A DNA stretch of 64,000 nucleotides from Glycomyces terrestris (GCF_003933745.1 NZ_RSEB01000008.1:1-64000); one strand, 5' to 3'. Positions 27,327 through 35,724 are shown, counted from the stretch's first letter. A program made the numbers and translations. The notes: generated from the letters alone by a model not told the origin.

Positions 27327-28169
27327 TCACCCTTTCTCCGCGCCCGACGTCAGGCCCGTGACCAGGAGCCGCTGCGCCAGGAAGAACCCGGCGACCACCG
27401 GGACGGTAATCGCGATCGACCCGGCCATGAGGACCGTGGTGGGGACCGAGAACTCGGTGAGCTGCGCGATCCCGAGCGACACCGTCCACCGGTCGCGGTC
27501 GGCGACGAGGAACAGCAGCGCGAACAGGTACTCGTTCCAGGCGATCATGAACACGTAGAGGGCGGTGGCGGCCACGCCCGGGAGCGCCATCGGGAGCACC
27601 ACCCGGCGGATCAGGGCGAGCCGCCCGCATCCGTCGATCATCGCCGCCTCCTCCACAGAGGACGGTACCGCGACCAGGTAGGTGCGGAGCATGTACAGCG
27701 CGACCGGCACGGTCTGGGCGACGTACACGAACACGAGCCCGGCGAGGCTCCCGGTCAGGCCGAGCCGGCTGAGGAGCACGAACAGCGGCACGGCCAGCAC
27801 GATCCCCGGCAGCAGGTACACGCCGAGGAACACGACGTTGACGGCGTTCCGCCCGAAGAACCGCAGCCGCACCGCCGCGTACGCGCCGAGGACGCTGAGC
27901 ACGATCGCGAGCGCGGCCGTGGCGAGCGCGACCTGGAGGGAGTTCCACATGTTCCCGCCGAGCCCGTACTCGGCCATCGCGGTGGGGTAGGACGCGAACG
28001 TGAGCTCGCCGGGCGCCGGGAACAGTTCGAGGGGTTCGGAGACGACGGACTGGAACGGCCGCAGCGACAGCAGCGCCCCGTACAGGAGCGGCCCGGCCGT
28101 CACGGTCACGGCGACGGCGATGACGGCCCAGCGCAGGACGCCGAGCACGCGGTCCTCGGTGCTCCTCAT
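27327..28169 (-). CDS. Carbohydrate ABC transporter permease (MalG type)
   Basis: A 280-residue inner-membrane permease with six predicted helices. The cytoplasmic EAA loop (EEAAMIDGCGRLALIRRVVLP) that docks the ATPase is present. Its start overlaps the preceding permease stop (ATGA). No ATPase gene is present in the operon; streptomycetes share the MsiK ATPase among such importers, and the same is likely here. Confidence 0.88.
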   Translation of the reverse strand: MRSTEDRVLGVLRWAVIAVAVTVTAGPLLYGALLSLRPFQSVVSEPLELFPAPGELTFASYPTAMAEYGLGGNMWNSLQVALATAALAIVLSVLGAYAAVRLRFFGRNAVNVVFLGVYLLPGIVLAVPLFVLLSRLGLTGSLAGLVFVYVAQTVPVALYMLRTYLVAVPSSVEEAAMIDGCGRLALIRRVVLPMALPGVAATALYVFMIAWNEYLFALLFLVADRDRWTVSLGIAQLTEFSVPTTVLMAGSIAITVPVVAGFFLAQRLLVTGLTSGAEKG

Positions 28170-29569
28170 GCCTTCTCCCGCTTGATCATCCAGGCGTACA
28201 CCGCGACGACGCCCAGGAGCATCCCGGTCATGAGCAGGCCGGTGGCGCCGGCGGTGCCGATGTTCGCGCGGACGACGAGCTCGGTGTAGACGCGGACGGC
28301 GAGGACCTCGGTCCCGCCGGCGCCGCCGGTGAGGAGGTAGATGTCGTTGAAGTTCTGGAAGGACCACAGGAACCGCAGCACGGCCAGGAGCGCCATGACC
28401 CCGGCGAGCTGCGGGAGGAGGAGGTGCCAGAACACGCGGGTCTTCCCGGCGCCGTCGATCTGCGCGGCCTCCTCGATGTCGCCGGGCACGACCTGGAGGC
28501 GCGCGGTGATGAACAGGAACGCGAGTGGGAACGTCTTCCACACCTCGAACGCGATCACGGTGGTGAGCGCGACGGGGACCTCGACCGGGCCGAGGTCGCG
28601 GCTGGTCGTGGTGAGGAACGCGATCGGCTCGCGCCAGCCCAGCCACTCGGTGCCGACCGCGTTGACCAGGCCGTAGCCGGGGTTGAGGAGCGTCTTCCAG
28701 ATGGTGGCCGCGGCGACCACGGGCAGCACGTACGGCACGAGGACGAGCGCCCTGACGAGTCCGCGCCCGCGGAAGGGCCGCCGCAGGGCGAGCGCGACCG
28801 CGAGCCCCACCAGGACGGCTCCGGCCGAGGACGCCCCGGCGTACACGACCGTGGTCCCGGCGGCCGACCAGAACCGCGGCGAGCCCCACACGGCCGCGAT
28901 GTTGTCGCCGGTGAAATCGAGCTCGTCGAGGTAGAGGCGGGGGATGTCGACCAGCCGCACGTCGAGGAACGCGAACAGCACCACCGCGAGGAACGGCAGC
29001 ACCGCGAACCCGAACACCACGAGCACGGTGGGCGCCACCAGGAGCCGGCCTTGCAGGTCCTCACGCCGCGACATCGTGAGCGGTTTCCGCCGCCACCGGT
29101 CCGGTCCAGGCCCCGACCGGGCGCTGGCCGGCCCGGCGCGGCCGACTCCATCGGCACCCGACTCGCCGGGCACACCAAGGACCGTCGCATTCGCTGGGAA
29201 AGGGCCCCCGGTCTCAACAGTGCCAGGCGGGTCCGACACCGCTCCGGTGCCGGTGTTCGAATCCCGGTCCGAACCGCTGGGCATGCCAAGGGCCTTCGCA
29301 GGCCCTGGGGAAGGCCCCCCGGTCTCAACAGTGCCAGGCGGGTCCGACACCGCCTCGACGCCGCTGTTCGAATCCCGGTCCGAACCGCCGCTGCCGTCCG
29401 AGGGAGCCGCCGGCGAGACGGGAGCACCCGAAGAAGCCGAGGGCACACCGGAAACGCGTCGGGCCGCCGGGGAAGGGCCCCCGGTCTCAACGGTGCCACC
29501 GGGGGCCGACACCGGTGCGGGGCCGGTGTTCGAATCCGGGTCGGGCCTCCCGGGTTCCGGCGCGGCCAT
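28166..29569 (-). CDS. Carbohydrate ABC transporter permease (MalF type) with repeat-derived N-terminal extension
   Basis: From the ATG at 29569 this is 467 residues. The permease core, about 302 residues from MSRREDLQG (ATG 29074), has six predicted helices and the EAA motif EEAAQIDGAGKTRVFWHLLLP. The extra ~165 N-terminal residues consist of three imperfect repeats with a shared PPGTVETGGP-type segment, encoded by DNA resembling the intergenic elements at 22.6 kb. The 29569 start overlaps the stop of the binding-protein gene (TGATG), the coupling seen elsewhere in this operon, but start 29074 would give a normal family length. Which is used is undecided. Confidence 0.8.
   Translation of the reverse strand: MAAPEPGRPDPDSNTGPAPVSAPGGTVETGGPSPAARRVSGVPSASSGAPVSPAAPSDGSGGSDRDSNSGVEAVSDPPGTVETGGPSPGPAKALGMPSGSDRDSNTGTGAVSDPPGTVETGGPFPANATVLGVPGESGADGVGRAGPASARSGPGPDRWRRKPLTMSRREDLQGRLLVAPTVLVVFGFAVLPFLAVVLFAFLDVRLVDIPRLYLDELDFTGDNIAAVWGSPRFWSAAGTTVVYAGASSAGAVLVGLAVALALRRPFRGRGLVRALVLVPYVLPVVAAATIWKTLLNPGYGLVNAVGTEWLGWREPIAFLTTTSRDLGPVEVPVALTTVIAFEVWKTFPLAFLFITARLQVVPGDIEEAAQIDGAGKTRVFWHLLLPQLAGVMALLAVLRFLWSFQNFNDIYLLTGGAGGTEVLAVRVYTELVVRANIGTAGATGLLMTGMLLGVVAVYAWMIKREKA
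29202..29511 (-). repeat. Three repeat units inside the permease reading frame
   Basis: Units start at about 29202, 29313 and 29475; each has the core GGTCTCAAC(A/G)GTGCCA, spaced 111 and 162 bp. Both spacings are multiples of three, so the reading frame survives. On the minus strand each has TGTCGG(A/C)C-N8-CANNNT and the ACCGGGGGCCC tail also found upstream of mutY. Each unit also contains GTTCGAATCC-type sequence. Confidence 0.65.
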
Positions 29570-30942
29570 CAGCCGAGGTCCTGCTGCGCCGCCTCGACCG
29601 CGGCCGCCATGTCCACGGCCACCTCCGCGGGGTCGGCGCCCTCGAACAGCGCCTCCGCCTCGGTGGCGAGGATCGTTTGGGAGAACACGATCCCGGCGAG
29701 CTCGGCGTCCGCGGTGCCCCAGCCCCAGCGGGTGAACTCCTCGGCGCCGGCGGCCATCCGGTCCACGAGCTCCGGGCCGTACACCTCGGCGATCGACACC
29801 TGCTGCGCGTCGTCGTTCCCGAACGGCAGCTCCGCCCACGCGTCGAGGTACTCGGTCGACCCGGCCTCGGGCCCGGGCCGGACCGGGATGCGGCCCTCGG
29901 TCGCCGAGGCGAGGTTCTCGACGTACCCGTCGGAGAGCATGTACTCCACGAACGTCTTCGCGTCCGCGGTGTTCGCGCCCGCCGGGATGCCGTAGTTCGT
30001 GGTCTGCCCGTACACGGCCGGCGTCTCGGTCCCGTTGCCGGTGAACGTGGTCAGGTACGCGGTGTGCTCGGCGAGGAACCGCGGGTCCTCCGCGCACTCG
30101 GCGCACGTGACCGGGTTGTCGACGTCGAGCCCGGCCGCCTCGTCGACGAAGTGCGACGAGAACAGCACCATCGCCGCCGACCCCGACAGGTACGCGGCCC
30201 GCGCCGCCTCGACGTCCACTTGCGCCGGTCCCGCCGCGGCTGCGAGCCGCTGGTAGGTCGCGAGACCCTCGACGCACTCGGGCGAGTCGATCGCGACCTC
30301 GCCGTCCTCGGCCAGCCGACACCCGAACGGCAGCAGCATCGACTCGATGCCCTCCTGCGTGTACACGTCGCCCGGCGTCGTGCCGATCGCGATGCCCGCC
30401 AAGCCGTCCGCCTGGAGCGCCTCCGCGGCGTCGGCGAGGTCGGCCACCGACTCGGGCGGCTCCAGCCCGGCGGCCTCGAACAGGTCGGTGCGGTAGGCGA
30501 TCATGTGGCCCCACCCGTCGGAGGGCACGGCGTGCAGGGCGCCGTCCACGGTGACCATGTCGAGTGCGGCCTGCGAGAACGTGTCCGCGCCGAGCGCGTC
30601 GACGACCTCCTGCGGCGCCTCGTCGTCCAGCAGCCCCTGCGCCGCCCAGGCCGCGGTGCTGGACGGGTTGTGCGCGATGACGTCGGGCACGTCGCCCGAG
30701 GCGGCCCCGGTGACGAGCGTCTGTCCCATCTGGTCGGGCTCCAGCGGCACCATCTCGACCTCGATGCCGGTGGCCTCGGTGAACGCGTCGATCACCGGCT
30801 GCTGCGCCGCGATCCGCTCCGGGGTCGTGTACGGGGTCCAGAAGACGATCGAGCCGTCGCCGTCCTCGGTCTCCTCAGGGCTGCACGCCGACGCGGCGAG
30901 CACCAGCGTCGCGGCCGCCATGCAGGTCATCATCGTCCTCAT
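29569..30942 (-). CDS. Extracellular sugar-binding lipoprotein of ABC importer
   Basis: A 457-residue type 1 solute-binding protein. It has a signal peptide with lipobox LAASAC (acyl cysteine ~20) and then the typical SBP start IVFWTPYTTPERIAAQQPVIDAF. It delivers an oligosaccharide to the two downstream permeases. AGGAG precedes the ATG at 30942. Upstream at 30988-30993 a minus-strand TATAGT could be a -10 box. Clustering with a GH43 enzyme points to hemicellulose-type oligosaccharides (arabinose or xylose containing), which is inference. Confidence 0.88.
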   Translation of the reverse strand: MRTMMTCMAAATLVLAASACSPEETEDGDGSIVFWTPYTTPERIAAQQPVIDAFTEATGIEVEMVPLEPDQMGQTLVTGAASGDVPDVIAHNPSSTAAWAAQGLLDDEAPQEVVDALGADTFSQAALDMVTVDGALHAVPSDGWGHMIAYRTDLFEAAGLEPPESVADLADAAEALQADGLAGIAIGTTPGDVYTQEGIESMLLPFGCRLAEDGEVAIDSPECVEGLATYQRLAAAAGPAQVDVEAARAAYLSGSAAMVLFSSHFVDEAAGLDVDNPVTCAECAEDPRFLAEHTAYLTTFTGNGTETPAVYGQTTNYGIPAGANTADAKTFVEYMLSDGYVENLASATEGRIPVRPGPEAGSTEYLDAWAELPFGNDDAQQVSIAEVYGPELVDRMAAGAEEFTRWGWGTADAELAGIVFSQTILATEAEALFEGADPAEVAVDMAAAVEAAQQDLG

Positions 30943-31046
30943 AGCCGCTCCTAAGGGGCGAATCGGCGCGAACAGCATCCAATCCGCACTATAGCGGCCG
31001 AGGGTGGTCGAACGGTACCCCTGCGTGTGCGGAGAGGCGTGCCGTC

Positions 31047-32060
31047 TCAGTCGCCGTCGAGGTCGGTGCGCTGGCGGACGACCTTGAGTTCGGCGCCGTC
31101 CCAGTGCATCTCGTAGAGCTTGCCGCGGGCGTTCGTGAAGGGACGGTGGAGGACGAGGAGGAGTTCGCCGGCGAAGGAGGTGAAGAGCATGCCGTGGCCG
31201 GAGTCGCCGCGGACGAGGGGTTCGCGCTGCTCCCAGGGTCCTTCGAGGCGGCCGGTGCGGGAGGCGGCCCAGGTCTGGACGTAGTCGCCGTCGATGCCGC
31301 CGCCGGTGAGGCGGTTCTTCTCGTAGGTGGACCAGAGGCAGACGAGGGCGTCGCCGAAGCGGTGGAGCTGGGGGCCGTCGGTGACGTAGGGGGCGATCTG
31401 GTGCGGGACGCCGGCGGGGAGTTCGCGGGTGATCCAGGAGGCGTCGGAGCCGCGGAAGAGGACGACCGGGTCGCCGTCGACGGCGTCCAGGGTTCGGTTG
31501 AGCGGGAACGCCTCGACGGTGCCGTCGATGCGCTGGAGCCATTCGTTGGCGTACACCATCCAGGGCCGGCCGTCGTCGCCGGTGAAGAGCGTGCCGTCGA
31601 GGGTCATGAGCTCGGCGGGGAGGATCGGCGCCGCGGGCCGGAGCATCCGGAAGGGACCGGTGAGGTCGTCGGCGACGGCGACGACGGTGGAGCGGCGGTA
31701 GTTCACGACCGGGAACGGGGTCCCGTACTCGCCGGGCCGCGGCACCGGGAGGGGCGCGTCGGTGTCGTGGAGGGTGGTGAAGAGGTACCAGCGGCCGTTC
31801 CAGCGGTGCACTTCGGGCGCCCAGGCGCCGTGGACTGCCCAGGGGGCGCCCTCCTCGGCGACGAGGAAGACGGGGACCGGCTCGGCCCAGTCGCGGAGGT
31901 TCGGGGAGCGGTAGACCATCGTGCCGACGCCGGGGGTGCCGCTGGAGTCGAGGTTCGAGGTGTAGAGGTGGTACAGCCCGGACTCGGCGTCGGCGACGAT
32001 GAAGGGATCGTGCAGCGGCATCTCGGGGAGGCGCAGCGGGAAGGCGGTGGGCTCGCTCAT
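31047..32060 (-). CDS. Glycoside hydrolase family 43-type protein
   Basis: A 337-residue five-bladed beta-propeller glycosidase. The N-terminal PLHDPFIV supplies the candidate base D18, later segments include GAWAPEVHRW and LMTLDGTLFTGDDGRPWMVYANEW, and a C-terminal SGHGMLFTSF follows. Family members cleave arabinosyl, xylosyl or galactosyl linkages. No signal peptide is visible, so it probably acts inside the cell on imported oligosaccharides. It lies 104 bp upstream of the binding-protein gene on the same strand. Confidence 0.8.
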   Translation of the reverse strand: MSEPTAFPLRLPEMPLHDPFIVADAESGLYHLYTSNLDSSGTPGVGTMVYRSPNLRDWAEPVPVFLVAEEGAPWAVHGAWAPEVHRWNGRWYLFTTLHDTDAPLPVPRPGEYGTPFPVVNYRRSTVVAVADDLTGPFRMLRPAAPILPAELMTLDGTLFTGDDGRPWMVYANEWLQRIDGTVEAFPLNRTLDAVDGDPVVLFRGSDASWITRELPAGVPHQIAPYVTDGPQLHRFGDALVCLWSTYEKNRLTGGGIDGDYVQTWAASRTGRLEGPWEQREPLVRGDSGHGMLFTSFAGELLLVLHRPFTNARGKLYEMHWDGAELKVVRQRTDLDGD

Positions 32061-32128
32061 GCCGCAAACGCTATCAAGGCGGGGCCGGGGCGGGAACCGG
32101 CGTTTTTTCGACCCGCGCCGCGCGACGA

Positions 32129-32155
32129 TGTCACAAACCCCCGGCGCACCTTGTC
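32129..32155 (+). promoter_or_regulatory. Predicted ECF41-type promoter
   Basis: TGTCACA (32129-32135), a 16-bp spacer and TGTC (32152-32155) match the published ECF41 promoter form TGTCACA-N16-CGTC except for one base in the -10. It ends 51 bp before the epimerase ATG at 32207. An ECF41-type sigma gene lies 0.7 kb away. Confidence 0.65.
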
Positions 32156-32206
32156 TCAGCTGTCGACGGGACGGCACCGGCCGCCCCGCGGAACCGGAGG
32201 TTTGCA

Positions 32207-32941
32207 ATGAAGATCGCTGTCATGGGCGGTACCGGGCTCATCGGATCGCAGGTCGTCAAGTTCCTCGGCGACGCCGGGCACGAGGCGGTGCCGCACTCGC
32301 CGTCCACGGGCGTCGACCTGATCAGCGGCGAGGGGCTCGCCGCTGCGCTGGAGGGCGCGGGGGCGGTCGTCAATCTGACGAACTCGCCGACGTTCGACGA
32401 GGCGTCGATCGAGTGGTTCCGGACGAGCATGGACAACCTGCTCGCCGCCGCGGCCGAGGCCGGGGTGGGGCACGCGGTGGTGCTGTCGATCGTCGGCGTC
32501 GACCAGGTGCCGGACCTGGACTACTACCGCGCGAAGGTGCTGCAGGAGGAGGTGCTCAAGGCCGGGCCGGTGCCTTACTCGATCGTGCGCTCCACGCAGT
32601 TCTTCGAGTTCGTGCCCGCGGTGATGTCGTGGACGTCGGACGAGCACACGGTGCGCCTGCCGGACACGCGCGTGCAGCCGATCGCGTCGGAGGACATCGC
32701 GCGGGCCGTCGCCGACGCGACCGCCGGCGCCCCGCTGCGCGGGACCCGCGACGTCGCCGGGCCCGAGGTGTTCACACTCGACGAACTCGGCCGGATCACC
32801 CTCGAAGCCAAGGGGGACAAGCGGAACGTCGTCGTCGACGACACCGCTGGCATGTTCGCGGCGGTCAAGGGCGACGCCCTCATCGCCGGCCCCGACGCGG
32901 TCCTCTCATCGCTCACCTACCGCGAGTGGCTCGCGCGTTAG
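32207..32941 (+). CDS. NmrA-like NAD(P)-binding epimerase/oxidoreductase, likely ECF41 target
   Basis: A 244-residue Rossmann-fold protein of the atypical short-chain dehydrogenase group. It has a glycine-rich nucleotide motif at the start (VMGGTGLIGSQVV) and a segment YYRAKVLQEEVLKAGPVPYSIVRSTQFFEF with the YxxxK-like arrangement. GGAGG lies a few bases before the ATG. ECF41 sigma factors typically control one neighbouring gene encoding a carboxymuconolactone decarboxylase, oxidoreductase or epimerase; this gene with its promoter fits that role. Substrate unknown. Confidence 0.85.
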   Translation: MKIAVMGGTGLIGSQVVKFLGDAGHEAVPHSPSTGVDLISGEGLAAALEGAGAVVNLTNSPTFDEASIEWFRTSMDNLLAAAAEAGVGHAVVLSIVGVDQVPDLDYYRAKVLQEEVLKAGPVPYSIVRSTQFFEFVPAVMSWTSDEHTVRLPDTRVQPIASEDIARAVADATAGAPLRGTRDVAGPEVFTLDELGRITLEAKGDKRNVVVDDTAGMFAAVKGDALIAGPDAVLSSLTYREWLAR

Positions 32942-33032
32942 CGCGCCGCGGCCCGCGCGGCGCAGGCCGCGCGGGCCGAAACCGACCTGAGCGGTCCGCA
33001 CTTGCCGGGCCGTCTTCGGGGCGCGATACTCC

Positions 33033-33528
33033 TGCCGGATGCCGGATGCCGGATGCCGGATGCCGGATGCCGGATGCCGGATGCCGGATGCCGGATGCCG
33101 GATGCCGGATGCCGGATGCCGGATGCCGGATGCCGGATGCCGGATGCCGGATGCCGGATGCCGGATGCCGGATGCCGGATGCCGGATGCCGGATGCCGGA
33201 TGCCGGATGCCGGATGCCGGATGCCGGATGCCGGATGCCGGATGCCGGATGCCGGATGCCGGATGCCGGATGCCGGATGCCGGATGCCGGATGCCGGATG
33301 CCGGATGCCGGATGCCGGATGCCGGATGCCGGATGCCGGATGCCGGATGCCGGATGCCGGATGCCGGATGCCGGATGCCGGATGCCGGATGCCGGATGCC
33401 GGATGCCGGATGCCGGATGCCGGATGCCGGATGCCGGATGCCGGATGCCGGATGCCGGATGCCGGATGCCGGATGCCGGATGCCGGATGCCGGATGCCGG
33501 ATGCCGGATGCCGGATGCCGGATGCCGA
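33033..33528. repeat. Heptanucleotide tandem array (TGCCGGA, ~70 copies)
   Basis: A run of about 496 bp repeats TGCCGGA with no interruption that I can see. Because 7 is not a multiple of 3, every frame encodes the same 7-residue cycle (CRMPDAG on plus, ASGIRHP on minus), so all six frames are open and none is a credible gene. It occupies the convergent gap between the epimerase stop (32941) and the sigma-factor stop (33682). A C-rich tract lies at about 33645-33668. The copy number may not be assembled exactly. Confidence 0.95.
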
Positions 33529-33681
33529 CCTGTCTGCGGCATCGACTGGGCGATTCGGATCGAGTGGGGTTGCCGCGCCTCGGTGCCGGGGTTCGATGGC
33601 GGATCGTCCGGCTATTGCGGAGAGTCGCAAGGGGGAGGGCCCCTCCCCCCCCCGCCCCCCACCCTGCCCGCCCTTGGTTGT

Positions 33682-34587
33682 TCAGTCTGCGAAGGCGCCC
33701 AGTTTTTCTGGGGCCACGAGCCACAGGACCTGGTCGATGCCCTCGTCGGTCGCGTCCACCGTGAGGGCGGCGTAGACGGCGCCGTCCCGGCGGAGCACGG
33801 CCCAGGTTCGGCCGGCGAGTTCGGTCCGGTGCACTTCCACGTCCTCCCAGAGCCAGTCGATCGCCACGAGGAACTTCGCGACCCGCGCGGCGCCCACCAA
33901 GTGCTTGCGGGCGACCTTGGCCGCGCCGTTCCCGTCGGAGGTGTTCACCACGTCCGCCGCGAACAGCCGCTCCAGTTCCGCCATGTCCCCCGACCGGGCC
34001 GCCGCCATGAACGCCTCCAGCAGCGCCCGCTGGCCGTCGCGGTCCGGCCGCGAGCGGCGGCCGTCCGCGATGTGCCGGCGCGCCCGGCTCACCAGCTGCC
34101 GCACCGCCACCGCCGAAGTGCCGATGATCTCGGCGATCTGGTCGTACGCGTAGTCGAACGCCTCGCGCAGCACGTACGCCGCCCGCTCGTTCGGCGACAG
34201 CCGCTCCATCAGCAGCAGCGTCGCGTACTCCAGCGCCTCACCGCGCTCCGCGCCCAGGTACGGGTCCGCGGCCGCGTCCACCGGCTCCGGCAGCCACGGA
34301 CCCACATAGGTCTCGCGCCTCGCCCGCGCCGACTGCAACGCGTTGATCGACAGCCTCGTCGCGATCGTCGCGAGGAACGCCCCCGGCTCGGCCACCGACT
34401 CCCGGTCGTACGCCTGCCAGCGCAGCCACACCTCCTGGACGAGGTCCTCGGCTTCGCTCGCGCTGCCGAGCATCCGGTACGCGATCCCGAACAGGCGCGG
34501 CCGCACCGCCGTGAAGACGGCGGCCGCCCCGTCGAGACCGCTCCCGCGCTCCGGCTCTCCGATTGCCACCCGGCAATCTAAGCGCAT
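33682..34587 (-). CDS. ECF41-type RNA polymerase sigma factor (SigJ-like)
   Basis: A 301-residue sigma factor. Region 2 (GIAYRMLGSASEAEDLVQEVWLRW) and region 4 (LSPNERAAYVLREAFDYAYDQIAEIIGTSAVAVRQLVSRARRHI) are joined by a linker with GPWLPEP, the ECF41 hallmark. A C-terminal SnoaL-like domain (~195-301) takes the place of an anti-sigma factor. The C-terminal DGGGK-type motif appears in altered form (SDGNGAAKV). The ATG at 34587 has GGGAG nearby; a GTG at 34569 is an alternative. It converges on its probable target gene across the 7-bp repeat array. Confidence 0.9.
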   Translation of the reverse strand: MRLDCRVAIGEPERGSGLDGAAAVFTAVRPRLFGIAYRMLGSASEAEDLVQEVWLRWQAYDRESVAEPGAFLATIATRLSINALQSARARRETYVGPWLPEPVDAAADPYLGAERGEALEYATLLLMERLSPNERAAYVLREAFDYAYDQIAEIIGTSAVAVRQLVSRARRHIADGRRSRPDRDGQRALLEAFMAAARSGDMAELERLFAADVVNTSDGNGAAKVARKHLVGAARVAKFLVAIDWLWEDVEVHRTELAGRTWAVLRRDGAVYAALTVDATDEGIDQVLWLVAPEKLGAFAD

Positions 34588-34654
34588 CCGAGCGCTCCCG
34601 GCGTCCGGGAGTGAGCGCCGCCTCGCGGCGCCCGCGGCTCCCGCGGCGGCCCGG

Positions 34655-35587
34655 TCAGGGCGTGAGGACCACCTTGCCGCTCACCTCCCCCGCGACGGCC
34701 CGGTCGTGGAGGGCCGCCGTGTCGGCGATCGGGAGGCGCTCGGCCACGTCGACGTGCAGCTCGCCGACGTCGACCAGGGCGACCAGTTCGGCCAGGCTCG
34801 CGCCCTCGCCCCGCACGTACACGTGGCCGACGCGGACGCCGCGCCCGGGCCGCTCCGGCCCCGGTGTGGTGGTGCTGGTGAAGGCACCGCCGTCGGCGAC
34901 GAGGTCGACCAGGGCGGCGGTGTCCTCGGGGCTGGAGCGGACCAGCTGGAGGACCGCGTCGAAGCGCTCGCCGTGGAGCGCGTCGAGGACCGGCTCCCGG
35001 GTGTGGTCGACGATCCGGTCGGCGCCCGCGGCCTCGACCCGGTCGCGGCTGCGGGGGCTCGCGGTCGCGGTGACGACCGCTCCGGCCCGCTTGGCGAGCT
35101 GGATCGCGTACCCGCCGACGGCGCCGCCGGCCCCGTTGATGAAGAGTCGCTGCCCGGCCTGGAGGTCCAGGTCCTCGACGAGGGCCTGCCGGGCGGTGAG
35201 GCCCACCGCGGGGAGGGCGGCGGCGTCGGCGAGCGGCACCGCGGTCGGCGCGGCCGCGAGCGCCTCGGCCGGGACGGCGACGTACTCGGCGGCCGCGCCG
35301 GGCACCGCGTTGGGGAGGAGGGCGACGACCGCGTCTCCGGGCTTCCAGCCGGTGACCCCGGGGCCGGTCTCGGCGATGACGCCGGCGACGTCGATGCCGG
35401 GGGTGTGCGGGAGGTCGAGCGGCATCACCTCGGTCAGCATCCCCGAGCGGAGGGCGATGTCGAGGAAGTTGAACGAGGTGCCGGCGACCTGGACGACGAC
35501 CTGGCCCGGGCCCGCGACGGGCCAGGGCGCGTCTTCGAGGGCGAGGACTTCGGTGCCGCCGTAGGAGTGGTAGCGAACGGCTTTCAT
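34655..35587 (-). CDS. NADP-dependent quinone oxidoreductase-type zinc-free alcohol dehydrogenase
   Basis: A 310-residue medium-chain dehydrogenase/reductase. It has a GroES-like N-terminal domain (PGIDVAGVIAETGPGV...WKPGDAVVAL) and a cofactor domain with GAGGAVGGYAIQLAK. The zinc-ligand pattern of true alcohol dehydrogenases is missing, so the quinone-reductase branch is likely. GGAG precedes the ATG at 35587. It is divergent from a MarR regulator with three palindromic operators between them, the usual layout for a redox- or electrophile-inducible reductase. Confidence 0.85.
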   Translation of the reverse strand: MKAVRYHSYGGTEVLALEDAPWPVAGPGQVVVQVAGTSFNFLDIALRSGMLTEVMPLDLPHTPGIDVAGVIAETGPGVTGWKPGDAVVALLPNAVPGAAAEYVAVPAEALAAAPTAVPLADAAALPAVGLTARQALVEDLDLQAGQRLFINGAGGAVGGYAIQLAKRAGAVVTATASPRSRDRVEAAGADRIVDHTREPVLDALHGERFDAVLQLVRSSPEDTAALVDLVADGGAFTSTTTPGPERPGRGVRVGHVYVRGEGASLAELVALVDVGELHVDVAERLPIADTAALHDRAVAGEVSGKVVLTP

Positions 35588-35609
35588 GGCTTGCTCCTTC
35601 ACGCATTTG

Positions 35610-35710
35610 CTTTGAATTCGAAGTTTCTGGGCTCAACTGTAGATTGCTTTGAATTCGAAGCACAAGGATTTCAAGGGTGACGGTCGACACATTGCTTCGA
35701 ATTCGAAGCA
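35610..35710. promoter_or_regulatory. Three palindromic operators in the divergent reductase/marR region
   Basis: CTTTGAATTCGAAG (35610-35623), TGCTTTGAATTCGAAGCA (35645-35662) and the perfect 18-bp palindrome TGCTTCGAATTCGAAGCA (35693-35710) share the core TTYGAATTCGAA. Centres are 37 and 48 bp apart. The last ends 14 bp before the marR start and the first lies 23 bp upstream of the reductase start, so the regulator can repress both directions. Confidence 0.85.
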
Positions 35711-35724
35711 GGTAGGATTCGGGG

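Noticed and set aside
29255-29400. tRNA fragments, suggested by repeated GTTCGAATCCCGGTCC
   Set aside because: Only a T-arm-like stretch is present; no acceptor, D-arm or anticodon stem can be folded and the units are part of a longer repeat.
33033-33528. CRISPR array
   Set aside because: Units are 7 bp with no spacers and no cas genes in the window.
33002-33775. Long open frames in all six frames over the 7-bp array (CRMPDAG and ASGIRHP repeats)
   Set aside because: They arise automatically from a stop-free 7-bp repeat; no ribosome site, no domain, and the same peptide in every frame.
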